From Planctomycetota bacterium (GTDB lineage: Bacteria; Planctomycetota; Planctomycetia; Planctomycetales; Planctomycetaceae), in assembly GCA_029977045.1 (NCBI GenBank), contig JAPOLP010000072.1, positions 1-13,008 on the forward strand: a stretch of DNA of 13,008 bases, in the 5' to 3' direction. Below, one piece after another: positions 1 to 6,648 of the stretch. A program made the position numbers and the translations under genes. Under the pieces are notes generated by a model, which saw only the letters and a program-made list of their open reading frames with translations, was not told where the DNA came from and did no database searches. The stretch's first letter is position 1. Each line of letters begins with the position of its first letter.

Positions 1-3000
1 CCTGCTGTTCGCGCACCATCCGGATGACGGCAGGTCGATTGTCGAGCGTCCGGATTTGTGGGCGACTGAGGATTTCCATATGACGGTTTGCCGCCAGAGC
101 CCGCAGCAAGACACTGACGGAATCAGACCCAGCGGAAAGGACGAGTCCACCGAACCCAAGGTCTTCACTTGTACGTCCGACCCCAAATGTCGACAACGCC
201 TGCCCGGCGACAGTGCTCCGCGAGACGTTCATCCCGTTGGGCAGCCCATTTGAGTTGAAGTCAAAGCCGGGAACGAGAGTTGACGCAGTTCCTACTGCAT
301 TGGCAGCTACACCGCTCAGATCGCCTCGACCAAACAGAATTGAATCCTGAATCCCCAGCTCAACCCCAAACTGGTCGTCATCTTCCAGAACGACTTCGAC
401 GATCATCGTCTGGATGACCACCTGTGGCAGTTCGGCATCGAGCTTCAGCACCATCTCGCGAATCTGCTCGAAGTAACGCGGCGTCGCGCTGATCAGCAGG
501 CTGTTGGTGTACTCTTCGGCCTGAATGATGACCTGCTGGTCGATGAACTCGAACGCGCTGATCAGGTCCTGTTCACTCTGCAGCAGGTCAGACTGCTGCT
601 GCAGGAAGTTCGTAACCGCCGTCGCGATGTCAACGGCTGGAGCGTTCTTCATGCGGATGATCGTGGTCTGCCGCTGACGAATGTCGCTGTCGTCGAGACG
701 GAAGATCAAAGCCTCAACAACTTCCAGAGCTTCCGCCGTTCCGACTGCGACGATGCTGTTTGTGCGAACGTCTGTCGAGAACCGCAGTGGAATCACGCTG
801 CTGGCGTTTTCCGCGCCGGCCAGTTGAACGCCGACCTGACTGCCCTGCGCAGTCGTCTGGTTGCCGAACAGTTCATTGAGTAGATCGGTGGTTGACGTCG
901 CGTCGGCGTTCTTCAGCGTGAAGTGCTTGATCGTCGCGACGCTGGATGCCGGCTTGTCGAGGCGTTCGATGATGGCCGACATCAGCTCCATGCTTTCGGC
1001 GGGAGCCGTGACGACGATCGTGTTCGATCGGGCGTCGCCGGTGATGCGGATGTCGGCGAGGATCCCCGACCGGACCTTCCTCATCTGTTCGCCGTCGCTG
1101 ACCAGGTATTCGAGAACGGCAGAACGAACTTCCCGCAGTTCCTGCGTGCCCGTGCCGCCGCCGACTCCCAGAAATGCCTGAGTGATCTGGCCCTGGCCGA
1201 GTGTTGGTGGGTTCAGAACGCTCTGGACGATCGTCGAAATCGTTGTGGCGAGTTCTTCCGCGACTGCGTGCCGCAGTTCGAAGACCTCGACCATGTTCAC
1301 AGCGCCGGACTCGTGCGAATCCAGTTCGGCAATGACCTGTTCGATTTCCTTCAAATCGTTGGGCTGGGCGAGCACGATCAGCGAGTTCGTTCGCGAATCG
1401 GTCACCATCTTGATTCGTGTCGACAGCCCTGGGCGATCGGTCGTGGCGTTTGCTCCAGTGCCCGTTCCGCCCTGCCGGCTGTAGAAGTCTTCGAGTTTCT
1501 GCTCGATCAGCGACGCGATGCCGTATTTGATGCGGAAGACGGCGAACGAAGTCTGAGGCGGAACCGGCTTGTCGAGTTCGTCAACCAGCTTGAGAATCGA
1601 TTCGAGATCCTGCGTCGGGGCCATGATCAGCACTGCGTTCGGGCGACCGACCGCGAAGATCGCCAGCTGTCCCTGCTGCTGCTGAGTCTGTCCGCGAGCT
1701 TCGTTGAGCTGTTCGTAAACGGTCGTCAGCAGTTCGGCGAGTGCCTGGCCGTCGATGTTCTCCAGCATCCGCAGGTGCAGGTCCGGTGCGGCAGCGGCAC
1801 TGAGTGATTCGATCTGGTTGATGATTGCCATGACGGAATCAACGTCCGTCTGATTTCCCTTGATGATCAGAACGCCGAGGTCTTCCATCGCTTCGATCGA
1901 GACTTCGCCGCGGATTCCGCCAATGAGGTCCGGAAGCTGATTGCCCTGACCGTCCTGCCGGTTGATAGCTGTCTGCGGCTGAGGGCCGCCGTTGTTCTGC
2001 GACGCGAGGCGATCGACGGCAGGCTTCAGGTTGTCGGCGACGTCCTGGGCTCCTTTGTCGGTCGCGACGACGCGAGTCGATTCGTCTTCCTGCTTTGGAG
2101 CTGTGTACATTGACTGCAGCAGTCTGACGACGCGCTGCACTTGAATCCGCGGGCCTTCGACCAGCAGTTCGTTACGGGCATCATCAACACCCATGACAAA
2201 GATGATCGCCCGTGGCTTGTTTGGTTCGTCACGCGATGGAGAAGTGAAGACCTGCATGGCTGGCAGGCCGTCCGGACCTTCGTCAACGATCTCGGCGCGT
2301 TCCTGGAACGCTTTGTAAAGCGTCGAGGAGATGTAGCGGGCTGTTCGCTGTTTCGGGACAAACGTCTCGCGAATCAGCTCGTTGTCGCGGTCGGTATTCT
2401 GCTGACCGTTGCCGGCGTCGGTCTGTGCATTTCGATCGCTGGCGGTAGTCGTCGGAGTATCGTCCTGGAACGCAAGCTGGCGAATTGCTCCGACTCGCCG
2501 GACTGTCTGCTGTTCCTGGTACGGTGCCATTCGGACGGGCTGCTCGACCGGTCGCAGTTCCCGGTACTGCCGAGCGGACGTCTGCTGACGCCGCGGTTCA
2601 ATCGTTGTCGAACTCTGCTGAAACGTGCGCTGTCGTCCTTCGGCTCCAATGTCCGAGATCGCCGTTTTGAAAGGCATCTCGCGACGTGGCTCAACCTCAG
2701 TGACAGGACGCCGATAGTCGGGACGAGCCGCTGCGAGATTGATCAGAACCAGATACTTGCCCTTCTCCAGAAGCCGGTAGTCCTTCCGGACCAGCTCTTC
2801 ATTGAGAATTCGGACAGCTTCCGTGCGGCTGTATTTGTGAAAGTCCTGTCGCGAGAAGTTGCCGCTCGGCAGGCGGTCAGCGACGAGAACCGATCCAGTT
2901 GCTTCGGCGACCTTGTTGAGGACGTTGCCCCAGTCAGACGAGAGGAAGTTCAGACGGATCGACGCGTCCGTGGCCTGGCCTGCAGGAGCCTGAGTCTCGT

Positions 3001-3139
3001 CGGAGTCGCTGCGCGAGACACCAATGAAGCGGTGCGGCCGCTGTGATTGCGCGTCGCTCTGTTTGGCTGCGAGTCCACCCACGATTGCTGTTCCGAGGGC
3101 AACTCGTACGAGCAACTCTCGACGACGGGTCCGTTTCAT
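1..3139 (-). CDS. Secretin (type II/III secretion or type IV pilus GspD/PilQ-like outer-membrane channel), C-terminus cut by window edge
   Basis: The frame is open without a stop from ATG at 3139 to the window edge: 1046 codons, no stop seen. GGAGG lies 10 nt upstream (3150-3154). The N-terminus KRTRRRELLVRVALGTAIVGG is signal-peptide-like, with likely cleavage near residue 30 (SDA|QS). Residues about 45-125 resemble an N0/STN-type domain. Repeated secretin N-type modules then follow, each ending in a strand such as TNSLIV, SNTIVV, TNSIVAV or TNSLLIS plus an amphipathic helix ending in LD. Their centres are near residues 325, 427 (partial), 502, 585, 705, 795 and 879. Q/T/P-rich linkers lie between the first two domains. 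From about residue 905 the beta-barrel secretin domain starts (VVIQTMIVEVVLEDDDQFGV), and the conserved LSRPQIRTLDN motif sits just before the edge. Secretins form multimeric outer-membrane pores; the partner system is not visible here. Family confidence is high, pathway (T2SS or pilus) unresolved. Confidence 0.93.
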   Translation of the reverse strand, partial: MKRTRRRELLVRVALGTAIVGGLAAKQSDAQSQRPHRFIGVSRSDSDETQAPAGQATDASIRLNFLSSDWGNVLNKVAEATGSVLVADRLPSGNFSRQDFHKYSRTEAVRILNEELVRKDYRLLEKGKYLVLINLAAARPDYRRPVTEVEPRREMPFKTAISDIGAEGRQRTFQQSSTTIEPRRQQTSARQYRELRPVEQPVRMAPYQEQQTVRRVGAIRQLAFQDDTPTTTASDRNAQTDAGNGQQNTDRDNELIRETFVPKQRTARYISSTLYKAFQERAEIVDEGPDGLPAMQVFTSPSRDEPNKPRAIIFVMGVDDARNELLVEGPRIQVQRVVRLLQSMYTAPKQEDESTRVVATDKGAQDVADNLKPAVDRLASQNNGGPQPQTAINRQDGQGNQLPDLIGGIRGEVSIEAMEDLGVLIIKGNQTDVDSVMAIINQIESLSAAAAPDLHLRMLENIDGQALAELLTTVYEQLNEARGQTQQQQGQLAIFAVGRPNAVLIMAPTQDLESILKLVDELDKPVPPQTSFAVFRIKYGIASLIEQKLEDFYSRQGGTGTGANATTDRPGLSTRIKMVTDSRTNSLIVLAQPNDLKEIEQVIAELDSHESGAVNMVEVFELRHAVAEELATTISTIVQSVLNPPTLGQGQITQAFLGVGGGTGTQELREVRSAVLEYLVSDGEQMRKVRSGILADIRITGDARSNTIVVTAPAESMELMSAIIERLDKPASSVATIKHFTLKNADATSTTDLLNELFGNQTTAQGSQVGVQLAGAENASSVIPLRFSTDVRTNSIVAVGTAEALEVVEALIFRLDDSDIRQRQTTIIRMKNAPAVDIATAVTNFLQQQSDLLQSEQDLISAFEFIDQQVIIQAEEYTNSLLISATPRYFEQIREMVLKLDAELPQVVIQTMIVEVVLEDDDQFGVELGIQDSILFGRGDLSGVAANAVGTASTLVPGFDFNSNGLPNGMNVSRSTVAGQALSTFGVGRTSEDLGFGGLVLSAGSDSVSVLLRALAANRHMEILSRPQIRTLDNRPAVIRMVREQQ

Positions 3140-3167
3140 TGCGAGCAGGCCTCCATGCCTTGCTGAA

Positions 3168-3200
3168 ATCTGACGCAGTGGCAGCCGGTTAGCGTCAGAT
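3168..3200. promoter_or_regulatory. Perfect 9-bp inverted repeat in secretin leader
   Basis: ATCTGACGC at 3168-3176 is matched exactly by GCGTCAGAT at 3192-3200, with a 15-nt spacer. It lies about 14 nt upstream of the secretin Shine-Dalgarno. In the secretin mRNA it could form a 9-bp stem with a 15-nt loop; as DNA it could be an operator with two TGACG half-sites about 22 bp apart. There is no T-run after it, so it is not a normal terminator. The repeat is seen directly; its role is inferred. Confidence 0.5.
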
Positions 3201-3232
3201 CCCCCCATATAAGTTGTTTGTGCTGTCGAGCC

Positions 3233-3260
3233 TTTGACGGCACTGCCTGGTAACGTCAAA
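3233..3260. promoter_or_regulatory. Perfect 7-bp inverted repeat upstream of secretin
   Basis: TTTGACG at 3233-3239 pairs exactly with CGTCAAA at 3254-3260 across a 14-nt spacer. The arms share the TGACG core with the repeat at 3168-3200, so this may be a second, weaker copy of the same site, placed where a secretin promoter or operator would be expected. No known regulator is recognised. Confidence 0.4.
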
Positions 3261-3490
3261 CCGCACGCCAATCCGCGCAGCCTGACCGGAGTTTCGGCAT
3301 CCTCGGACTTATCGGCACAGAGCGTACAACCGGTGTAGCGAAATAATTCGGAGCGTCATCCTGCGGTGTCGGCGTAATTTCTGCCGGGAGGTTTTTGACT
3401 GTTCAGGGAAATGAGTCCAGAGTTGCGGTATTCGACTCAAGTTCCTGGGCTACTCGAGAGTCGTATTCCTGAAGAACGGCGGAGGTGACG

Positions 3491-3907
3491 ATGACCGTCC
3501 CTGCAAACAGTTTGGCGGCTGAGCCTCGACAGGCCATCAGCTTCACCGTGATTCCAACCCTGAGTGCGTTTCTGATCGGACTCTACTTCGGCCAGTCGTT
3601 GCCTCCGGGCGTTGACCTGGTTGTTCTGCAGACCGGCCTGATCGGAATGCTTGCGTTCCTCGGACTCACCTTTCAGGCATCTCAGACGCCATCAAGGCCG
3701 GTTCACGAACGACAGCCGGTTTCCCCTGAAGAGGAACCGGAGGATCGACCATCGTGGTACGTCGAGCGGCGTCTGGCTCGGCACGTCGATCATCCGCGCG
3801 TGCACAGCCGGCCTCTGGCGGAATTGCGGGACCTGATCAGTCGGGCAAGCTTTATCGGCAACGAGAGCGACGCCGCTCGCACGGACGGTGAGCTGGTCGT
3901 TCATTGA
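3491..3907 (+). CDS. Small membrane protein with two predicted helices, function unknown
   Basis: This is a 138-aa product. I chose ATG 3491 because GGAGG (3481-3485) stands 5 nt upstream; a GTG two codons earlier (3485) overlaps that SD. Residues about 16-34 and 41-61 are hydrophobic and read as two transmembrane helices joined by a short GQSLPPG turn. The rest is a charged, proline-rich tail (PEEEPEDRPSWYVERRLARH) with no recognised motif, probably on one face of the membrane. It is divergent from the secretin and 159 bp upstream of the BON gene on the same strand. I do not recognise the family; the coding call rests on SD, codon pattern and membrane topology. Confidence 0.7.
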   Translation: MTVPANSLAAEPRQAISFTVIPTLSAFLIGLYFGQSLPPGVDLVVLQTGLIGMLAFLGLTFQASQTPSRPVHERQPVSPEEEPEDRPSWYVERRLARHVDHPRVHSRPLAELRDLISRASFIGNESDAARTDGELVVH

Positions 3908-4066
3908 GGTTCGTCGGATGTCGAGCCCGTCTGTGGATTGAATTCCGTCAAGCGCGGTACTGGTGGTATCCTCATGGTTGATGTCTCGGCGGACGAATTG
4001 TCTGCTGTGGACTCTTCTGCGAGTGATCCTCAGTCCGTCAGGAAGTCAGCCACGAGGCCATCCGAC

Positions 4067-4777
4067 ATGTCAGCTTCTGTCCTCAAACACGTCGTCTGTC
4101 GAGCTGTGTTCGCAGTCTCTGTTCTGAGCCTCCCCTCACTCGCGTTGGCGCAACAGTCGGGAGCGAATAGTTCGGCGACAGGTAACAGTTCCGCCACCGG
4201 TCCCGCAGGAGGCCCTGCGGCGACCGAAGCGGCTGCCTCGAACTCCGGACAGCAACTGAGCAGCCAGAACCTGTTTTCCACGACAGACGCCGGGGCAGGT
4301 GTTGGTGCACTGGGGGCAAATCAAGGACGTTTCGCCACGAATCAGTTTCAAAACGCGCCAACGGCCACAGGCACCGGAGCCAATTCTGCTCAGGGCGGTC
4401 GAACGACGACGAATCAGTTTCGCGGAAACCAGAACACGCAGCGCGGAAACAATCAGAATCGATTCGGTGGAAACGCTCGATCGAGGCAGACGATCCGCCC
4501 GGCACTGCGCCTGGGTTTCGTGCCTCCGCCGCGTCCTTCAGCCGACGTGACTCGCTCAGTCGAACGACGCTTCAACACGCTGTCGGTTCGCACGGCGAAA
4601 CTCGCTGACACCGTTCCGGCCTTCCGGGGCGTCAGTATCCAGGTTGGCGATGCCGGAAAAGTGACGTTGACGGGAGAAGTCGCATCCACTGAAGCCGCAC
4701 GCTTGGCAGCGAATATTCTGCGCATGGAAGCGGGCGTTCGCAGCGTGCAGAACGACCTGACCGTCGCTGCCAGATAG
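4067..4777 (+). CDS. Secreted BON-domain protein with Gln/Asn/Gly-rich linker
   Basis: This is a 236-aa product from ATG 4067, chosen because a GAGG (4054-4057) lies 9 nt upstream and a clean Sec signal peptide then starts at residue 1 (hydrophobic VFAVSVLSLPSLALA, cleavage after ALA near residue 28). The frame is open further up, with ATG 3974 and TTG 3938; those would bury the signal peptide behind 31-43 residues. Residues 29 to about 150 are low-complexity Ser/Ala/Gly/Gln/Asn/Thr with two TNQF-containing repeats. Residues 165-236 match a BON domain: an amphipathic helix, GVSIQVGDAGKVTLTGEV, then STEAARLAANILRMEAGVRSVQNDL. BON domains are known in periplasmic and outer-membrane-associated proteins, with proposed lipid or envelope binding. 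Its opposite orientation to a secretin gene hints at an envelope role, but that is inference. Confidence 0.85.
   Translation: MSASVLKHVVCRAVFAVSVLSLPSLALAQQSGANSSATGNSSATGPAGGPAATEAAASNSGQQLSSQNLFSTTDAGAGVGALGANQGRFATNQFQNAPTATGTGANSAQGGRTTTNQFRGNQNTQRGNNQNRFGGNARSRQTIRPALRLGFVPPPRPSADVTRSVERRFNTLSVRTAKLADTVPAFRGVSIQVGDAGKVTLTGEVASTEAARLAANILRMEAGVRSVQNDLTVAAR
4337..4421 (+). repeat. Direct repeat inside the BON gene linker (72-bp period)
   Basis: ACGAATCAGTTTC occurs identically at 4337-4349 and 4409-4421, 72 bp apart and in the same frame. It encodes the TNQF core of two successive 24-residue units that begin GRFATNQF and GRTTTNQF. This looks like an internal duplication that has since drifted. 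Confidence 0.6.
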
Positions 4778-4788
4778 TTCTCCCTACT

Positions 4789-4821
4789 GCAGACGAACAC
4801 GCAAGCGCGTCCAGCGTCTGC
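4789..4821. terminator. Candidate bidirectional terminator hairpin between convergent BON gene and ftr
   Basis: GCAGACG (4789-4795) pairs exactly with CGTCTGC (4815-4821), and inside it ACGC/GCGT form a further 4-bp stem closed by an AAGC loop (4799-4810). It fills most of the 52-bp gap between the two convergent stop codons, which suits a shared terminator. No T-run follows on either strand, so it would be a weak or factor-assisted terminator. Confidence 0.5.
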
Positions 4822-4829
4822 GACGCCAG

Positions 4830-5765
4830 CTATTCCGCCTGGTGCAGTTCCGGCTTCAGCCAGACCCATGTTTTGCCGAGCCGTCCGCCGTAATTTCCAG
4901 CGGTGATCTTCACGAGGCCCGACGTCTCGACCGAAGCTGCAATCGCGGCCTGAGTCGCATCCGAAATCGCTTCCAGCGACCGCCCGTTGATCACGATTTC
5001 CATAATGGACGTCACGTTCTCAGGCAGTCGAGTTTCTACCTCGGGATTGTCACGGAGCGTTGGGCAGTACTCGGCATAGGTGCTTGCGATCAGGAACGGA
5101 TAGCGGCTGCCGGCCTTTGACGCGCTGGATGCAATCCCGCCGGGGAACGTCATCACGACTCCGGGGCACTGCTCGATCGCGGCGACACCTCGTTCGGCGG
5201 CTTCGATTGCGGCATCCTCGGTTTCCCCCATGAACCACAGGTTGCCGCCCATCACTCCGTCCGCGTATCCGAAGCGGCGTTCAAGCACGAAGTCGCCACC
5301 CATGATCGGGATCACCCAGACGTTGCGGCCAAACTGCTCGTCACGCCGTTCGTGACCGTCACCGAAGTACGACACTTTGCGTCCCAGCTTGTGATAGTCC
5401 TCGGTGTCCAGCAGATTGAAGCAGCGAGCCGTCGGGCAGGTCAGCACGTTCTGGCTGATACGAACCAGCAGAGAGCGGCACAGTGCCTCGACACGGTCCT
5501 TGCGAAATCGCGGCACATGAAACTGAATGATCGCGCCAGGTCGGCCGTCGGGAGTTTCGAACGATTCGTCTCCGCCGGGGCCGACGTAGCGGTCAACTCC
5601 CGCCTCACAGTCGCACAGAATCGTGCTCGAGGCGTTGCCGGTCGCTTCCCGCACTGCATGATCGAGCCATTTGCGGTCGCGAGCCGTGATCAGGAACTCG
5701 GAATACAGGCTGCGAAAGGCTTCAGCGTAGGTGTCTTCGATTTCGGCGCGATGAGGCGTTGACAT
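4830..5765 (-). CDS. ftr: Formylmethanofuran:tetrahydromethanopterin formyltransferase
   Basis: This is a 311-aa product, close to the usual size of about 300 aa for Ftr/FhcD. ATG 5765 is chosen because GGAGG (5771-5775) lies 5 nt upstream and the family N-terminus EIEDTYAEAF follows at once; an upstream in-frame start at 5849 would overlap the preceding gene's terminator. Family hallmarks in order: EIEDTYAEAF, WLDHAVREATG, ETPDGRPG, CPTARCFN, SYFGDGHE, VWVIPIMGGDFVLE, GVMGGNLWFMGE, FPGGIASSASKAGSRY, CPTLRDN, IVINGRS and KITAGNYGGRLGK. The enzyme moves the formyl group between H4MPT and methanofuran (EC 2.3.1.101) in the cytoplasm. In bacteria it acts in formaldehyde oxidation or detoxification as part of the formyltransferase/hydrolase complex. 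No fhcA, fhcB, fhcC or other C1 gene is in this window, so it stands alone. Also called fhcD. Confidence 0.95.
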   Translation of the reverse strand: MSTPHRAEIEDTYAEAFRSLYSEFLITARDRKWLDHAVREATGNASSTILCDCEAGVDRYVGPGGDESFETPDGRPGAIIQFHVPRFRKDRVEALCRSLLVRISQNVLTCPTARCFNLLDTEDYHKLGRKVSYFGDGHERRDEQFGRNVWVIPIMGGDFVLERRFGYADGVMGGNLWFMGETEDAAIEAAERGVAAIEQCPGVVMTFPGGIASSASKAGSRYPFLIASTYAEYCPTLRDNPEVETRLPENVTSIMEIVINGRSLEAISDATQAAIAASVETSGLVKITAGNYGGRLGKTWVWLKPELHQAE

Positions 5766-5847
5766 GGTGTCCTCCGTGTCTGTTCTGTAGTCCGTCAGGT
5801 TGTCATGCCTGGCAAAGTTGTCGATTGCGTAAAGCCGACCGCGCAGC

Positions 5848-5876
5848 AAAACGGCGACCAGAATCCGGTCGCCGTT
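5848..5876 (-). terminator. Intrinsic terminator after the 157-aa protein gene
   Basis: AACGGCGACC (5850-5859) pairs perfectly with GGTCGCCGTT (5867-5876): 10 bp, GC-rich, with a 7-nt loop. Read on the minus strand the stem runs into TTTT (5851-5848). It lies 47 bp past the stop of the 5924-6397 gene and 82 bp before the ftr start, so it ends the upstream transcript and implies that ftr has its own promoter in 5766-5847. Confidence 0.8.
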
Positions 5877-5923
5877 GTGTGTTTCTAAACAGGGCTTCTC
5901 TGAAGAGGCCCATTCTCTGCTGG

Positions 5924-6397
5924 CTATTCGTCGTCGTCGTCGTCGTCGACTGAATCCTCTTCTTCTTCTTCGTCGTCTTCGAACTCCGAATCTTCGACTT
6001 CCAGATCGCTGGTTTCTTCGTCGTCCTCGGCTCCCGCGACGACCGGTGATTCGTTCAGCTCTTCGTCTTCGACGACCGGCTCAACAGGTACGACAGGAGC
6101 CGAGCCGTCGGTGATCAGCTCTTTGACCATCTGCATGAAATACAGTCGCTTGCCTCGGGCACGGAGAGCGGCCAGCTTCTCTTCGGCGGCTTCTTTCTGG
6201 TCGTACGGGTAGCTACCTTCTTCCTTCATGCTGCTGCTGTACAGCACCCAGACGGCGCGCTTCCGTTCCGGGGTCTTCTCGCGAGCGCGGCGCGTTGCCT
6301 TCTTGCGAGTTGCCTTTTTCTTTGCCTTGGGGCTGGCTTTTTCCAGCGCTTCCGCAGCCTCAACCATGCGCCGCAGTTCGGCTCGACTCTTCGCCAT
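5924..6397 (-). CDS. Small charge-segregated protein (basic N-part, poly-acidic tail), function unknown
   Basis: This is a 157-aa product from ATG 6397, with GGAGA about 10 nt upstream. Three zones are visible. Residues 1-47 hold a short helix and then a Lys/Arg/Ala stretch (KAKKKATRKKATRRAREK), like nucleic-acid-binding tails. Residues 48-96 are a compact, probably folded part (VWVLYSSSMKEEGSYPYDQ then EEKLAALRARGKRLYFMQMVKEL). Residues about 106-157 are almost purely acidic, ending in six Asp and a Glu. The strong charge segregation suggests binding to nucleic acid or a ribosomal partner, but this is inference. I do not recognise a named family. It has its own terminator and a likely promoter in 6398-6648. 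Confidence 0.8.
   Translation of the reverse strand: MAKSRAELRRMVEAAEALEKASPKAKKKATRKKATRRAREKTPERKRAVWVLYSSSMKEEGSYPYDQKEAAEEKLAALRARGKRLYFMQMVKELITDGSAPVVPVEPVVEDEELNESPVVAGAEDDEETSDLEVEDSEFEDDEEEEEDSVDDDDDDE
5928..5948. repeat. TCG trinucleotide repeat (7 units) encoding the poly-Asp tail
   Basis: Seven uninterrupted TCG units lie immediately before the stop of the 157-aa gene, read as GAC codons (poly-Asp) on the minus strand. A change in unit number would keep the frame and only lengthen or shorten the acidic tail. Confidence 0.8.
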
Positions 6398-6483
6398 CGG
6401 ACGGTACTCTCCGAGTAATTTCGTCTGTTTCCGATTGGCTGGCGGGAATTTCGGAGGTTCTGGCCAGCCTTGAGAAGGGGCGG

Positions 6484-6512
6484 AGAATAGCAGCCGGAAA
6501 CCTGACTGGCCA
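6484..6512 (-). promoter_or_regulatory. Possible promoter for the 157-aa protein gene
   Basis: On the minus strand TGGCCA (6512-6507) and TATTCT (6489-6484) are spaced by 17 bp, each matching 4 of 6 consensus bases. This would give a leader of about 80 nt before ATG 6397. The match is modest. Confidence 0.3.
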
Positions 6513-6547
6513 TCGATCCGCGATGAAATGCTGCGATCGGCTTCGTC

Positions 6548-6576
6548 TTGACCGCTTTTTCGGGCAGATTTATAAG
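6548..6576 (+). promoter_or_regulatory. Sigma70-type promoter for the pseudo-receiver gene
   Basis: TTGACC (6548-6553) and TATAAG (6571-6576) each match 5 of 6 consensus bases and stand exactly 17 bp apart. Transcription would start near 6583, about 66 nt before ATG 6649. This is the best promoter match I found in the window. Confidence 0.7.
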
Positions 6577-6648
6577 CCCTGACCTGCCAACGGGTTGAGA
6601 ATACGCTCAGGACGCAGCGTCGGTTGCCGGGCTCAAAGCGAGTTGTTC

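Larger units (their letters stand above)
3140..3490. other. Divergent intergenic region between secretin and membrane-protein gene
   Basis: These 351 bp hold no reading frame I would call a gene. They separate two divergently transcribed genes and must carry both promoters. On the minus strand an AT-rich TTATAT (near 3206-3213) could be a -10 for the secretin, but no good -35 stands at the right distance. On the plus strand TTGACT (3395-3400) is a good -35, but the element 17 nt downstream (CAGAGT, 3418-3423) is poor. Two inverted repeats with TGACG cores are listed separately. The other visible pattern is CGAA-ATAA-TTCG around 3339-3350, a short 4-bp-arm repeat of doubtful meaning. Confidence 0.6.

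Noticed and set aside
923..1807. 294-aa open frame on the plus strand
   Set aside because: It is opposite the secretin, rich in Arg/Cys/His with no motif, and typical of a shadow of high-GC coding DNA.
2141..3046. 301-aa open frame on the plus strand
   Set aside because: It also lies fully opposite the secretin frame, which carries a signal peptide and clear secretin modules.
3110..3139. Twin-arginine-like N-terminus (RTRRRELL) of the secretin
   Set aside because: The Tat consensus lacks the Phe/Leu at the right place, and secretins are exported by Sec; a basic Sec n-region is the simpler reading.
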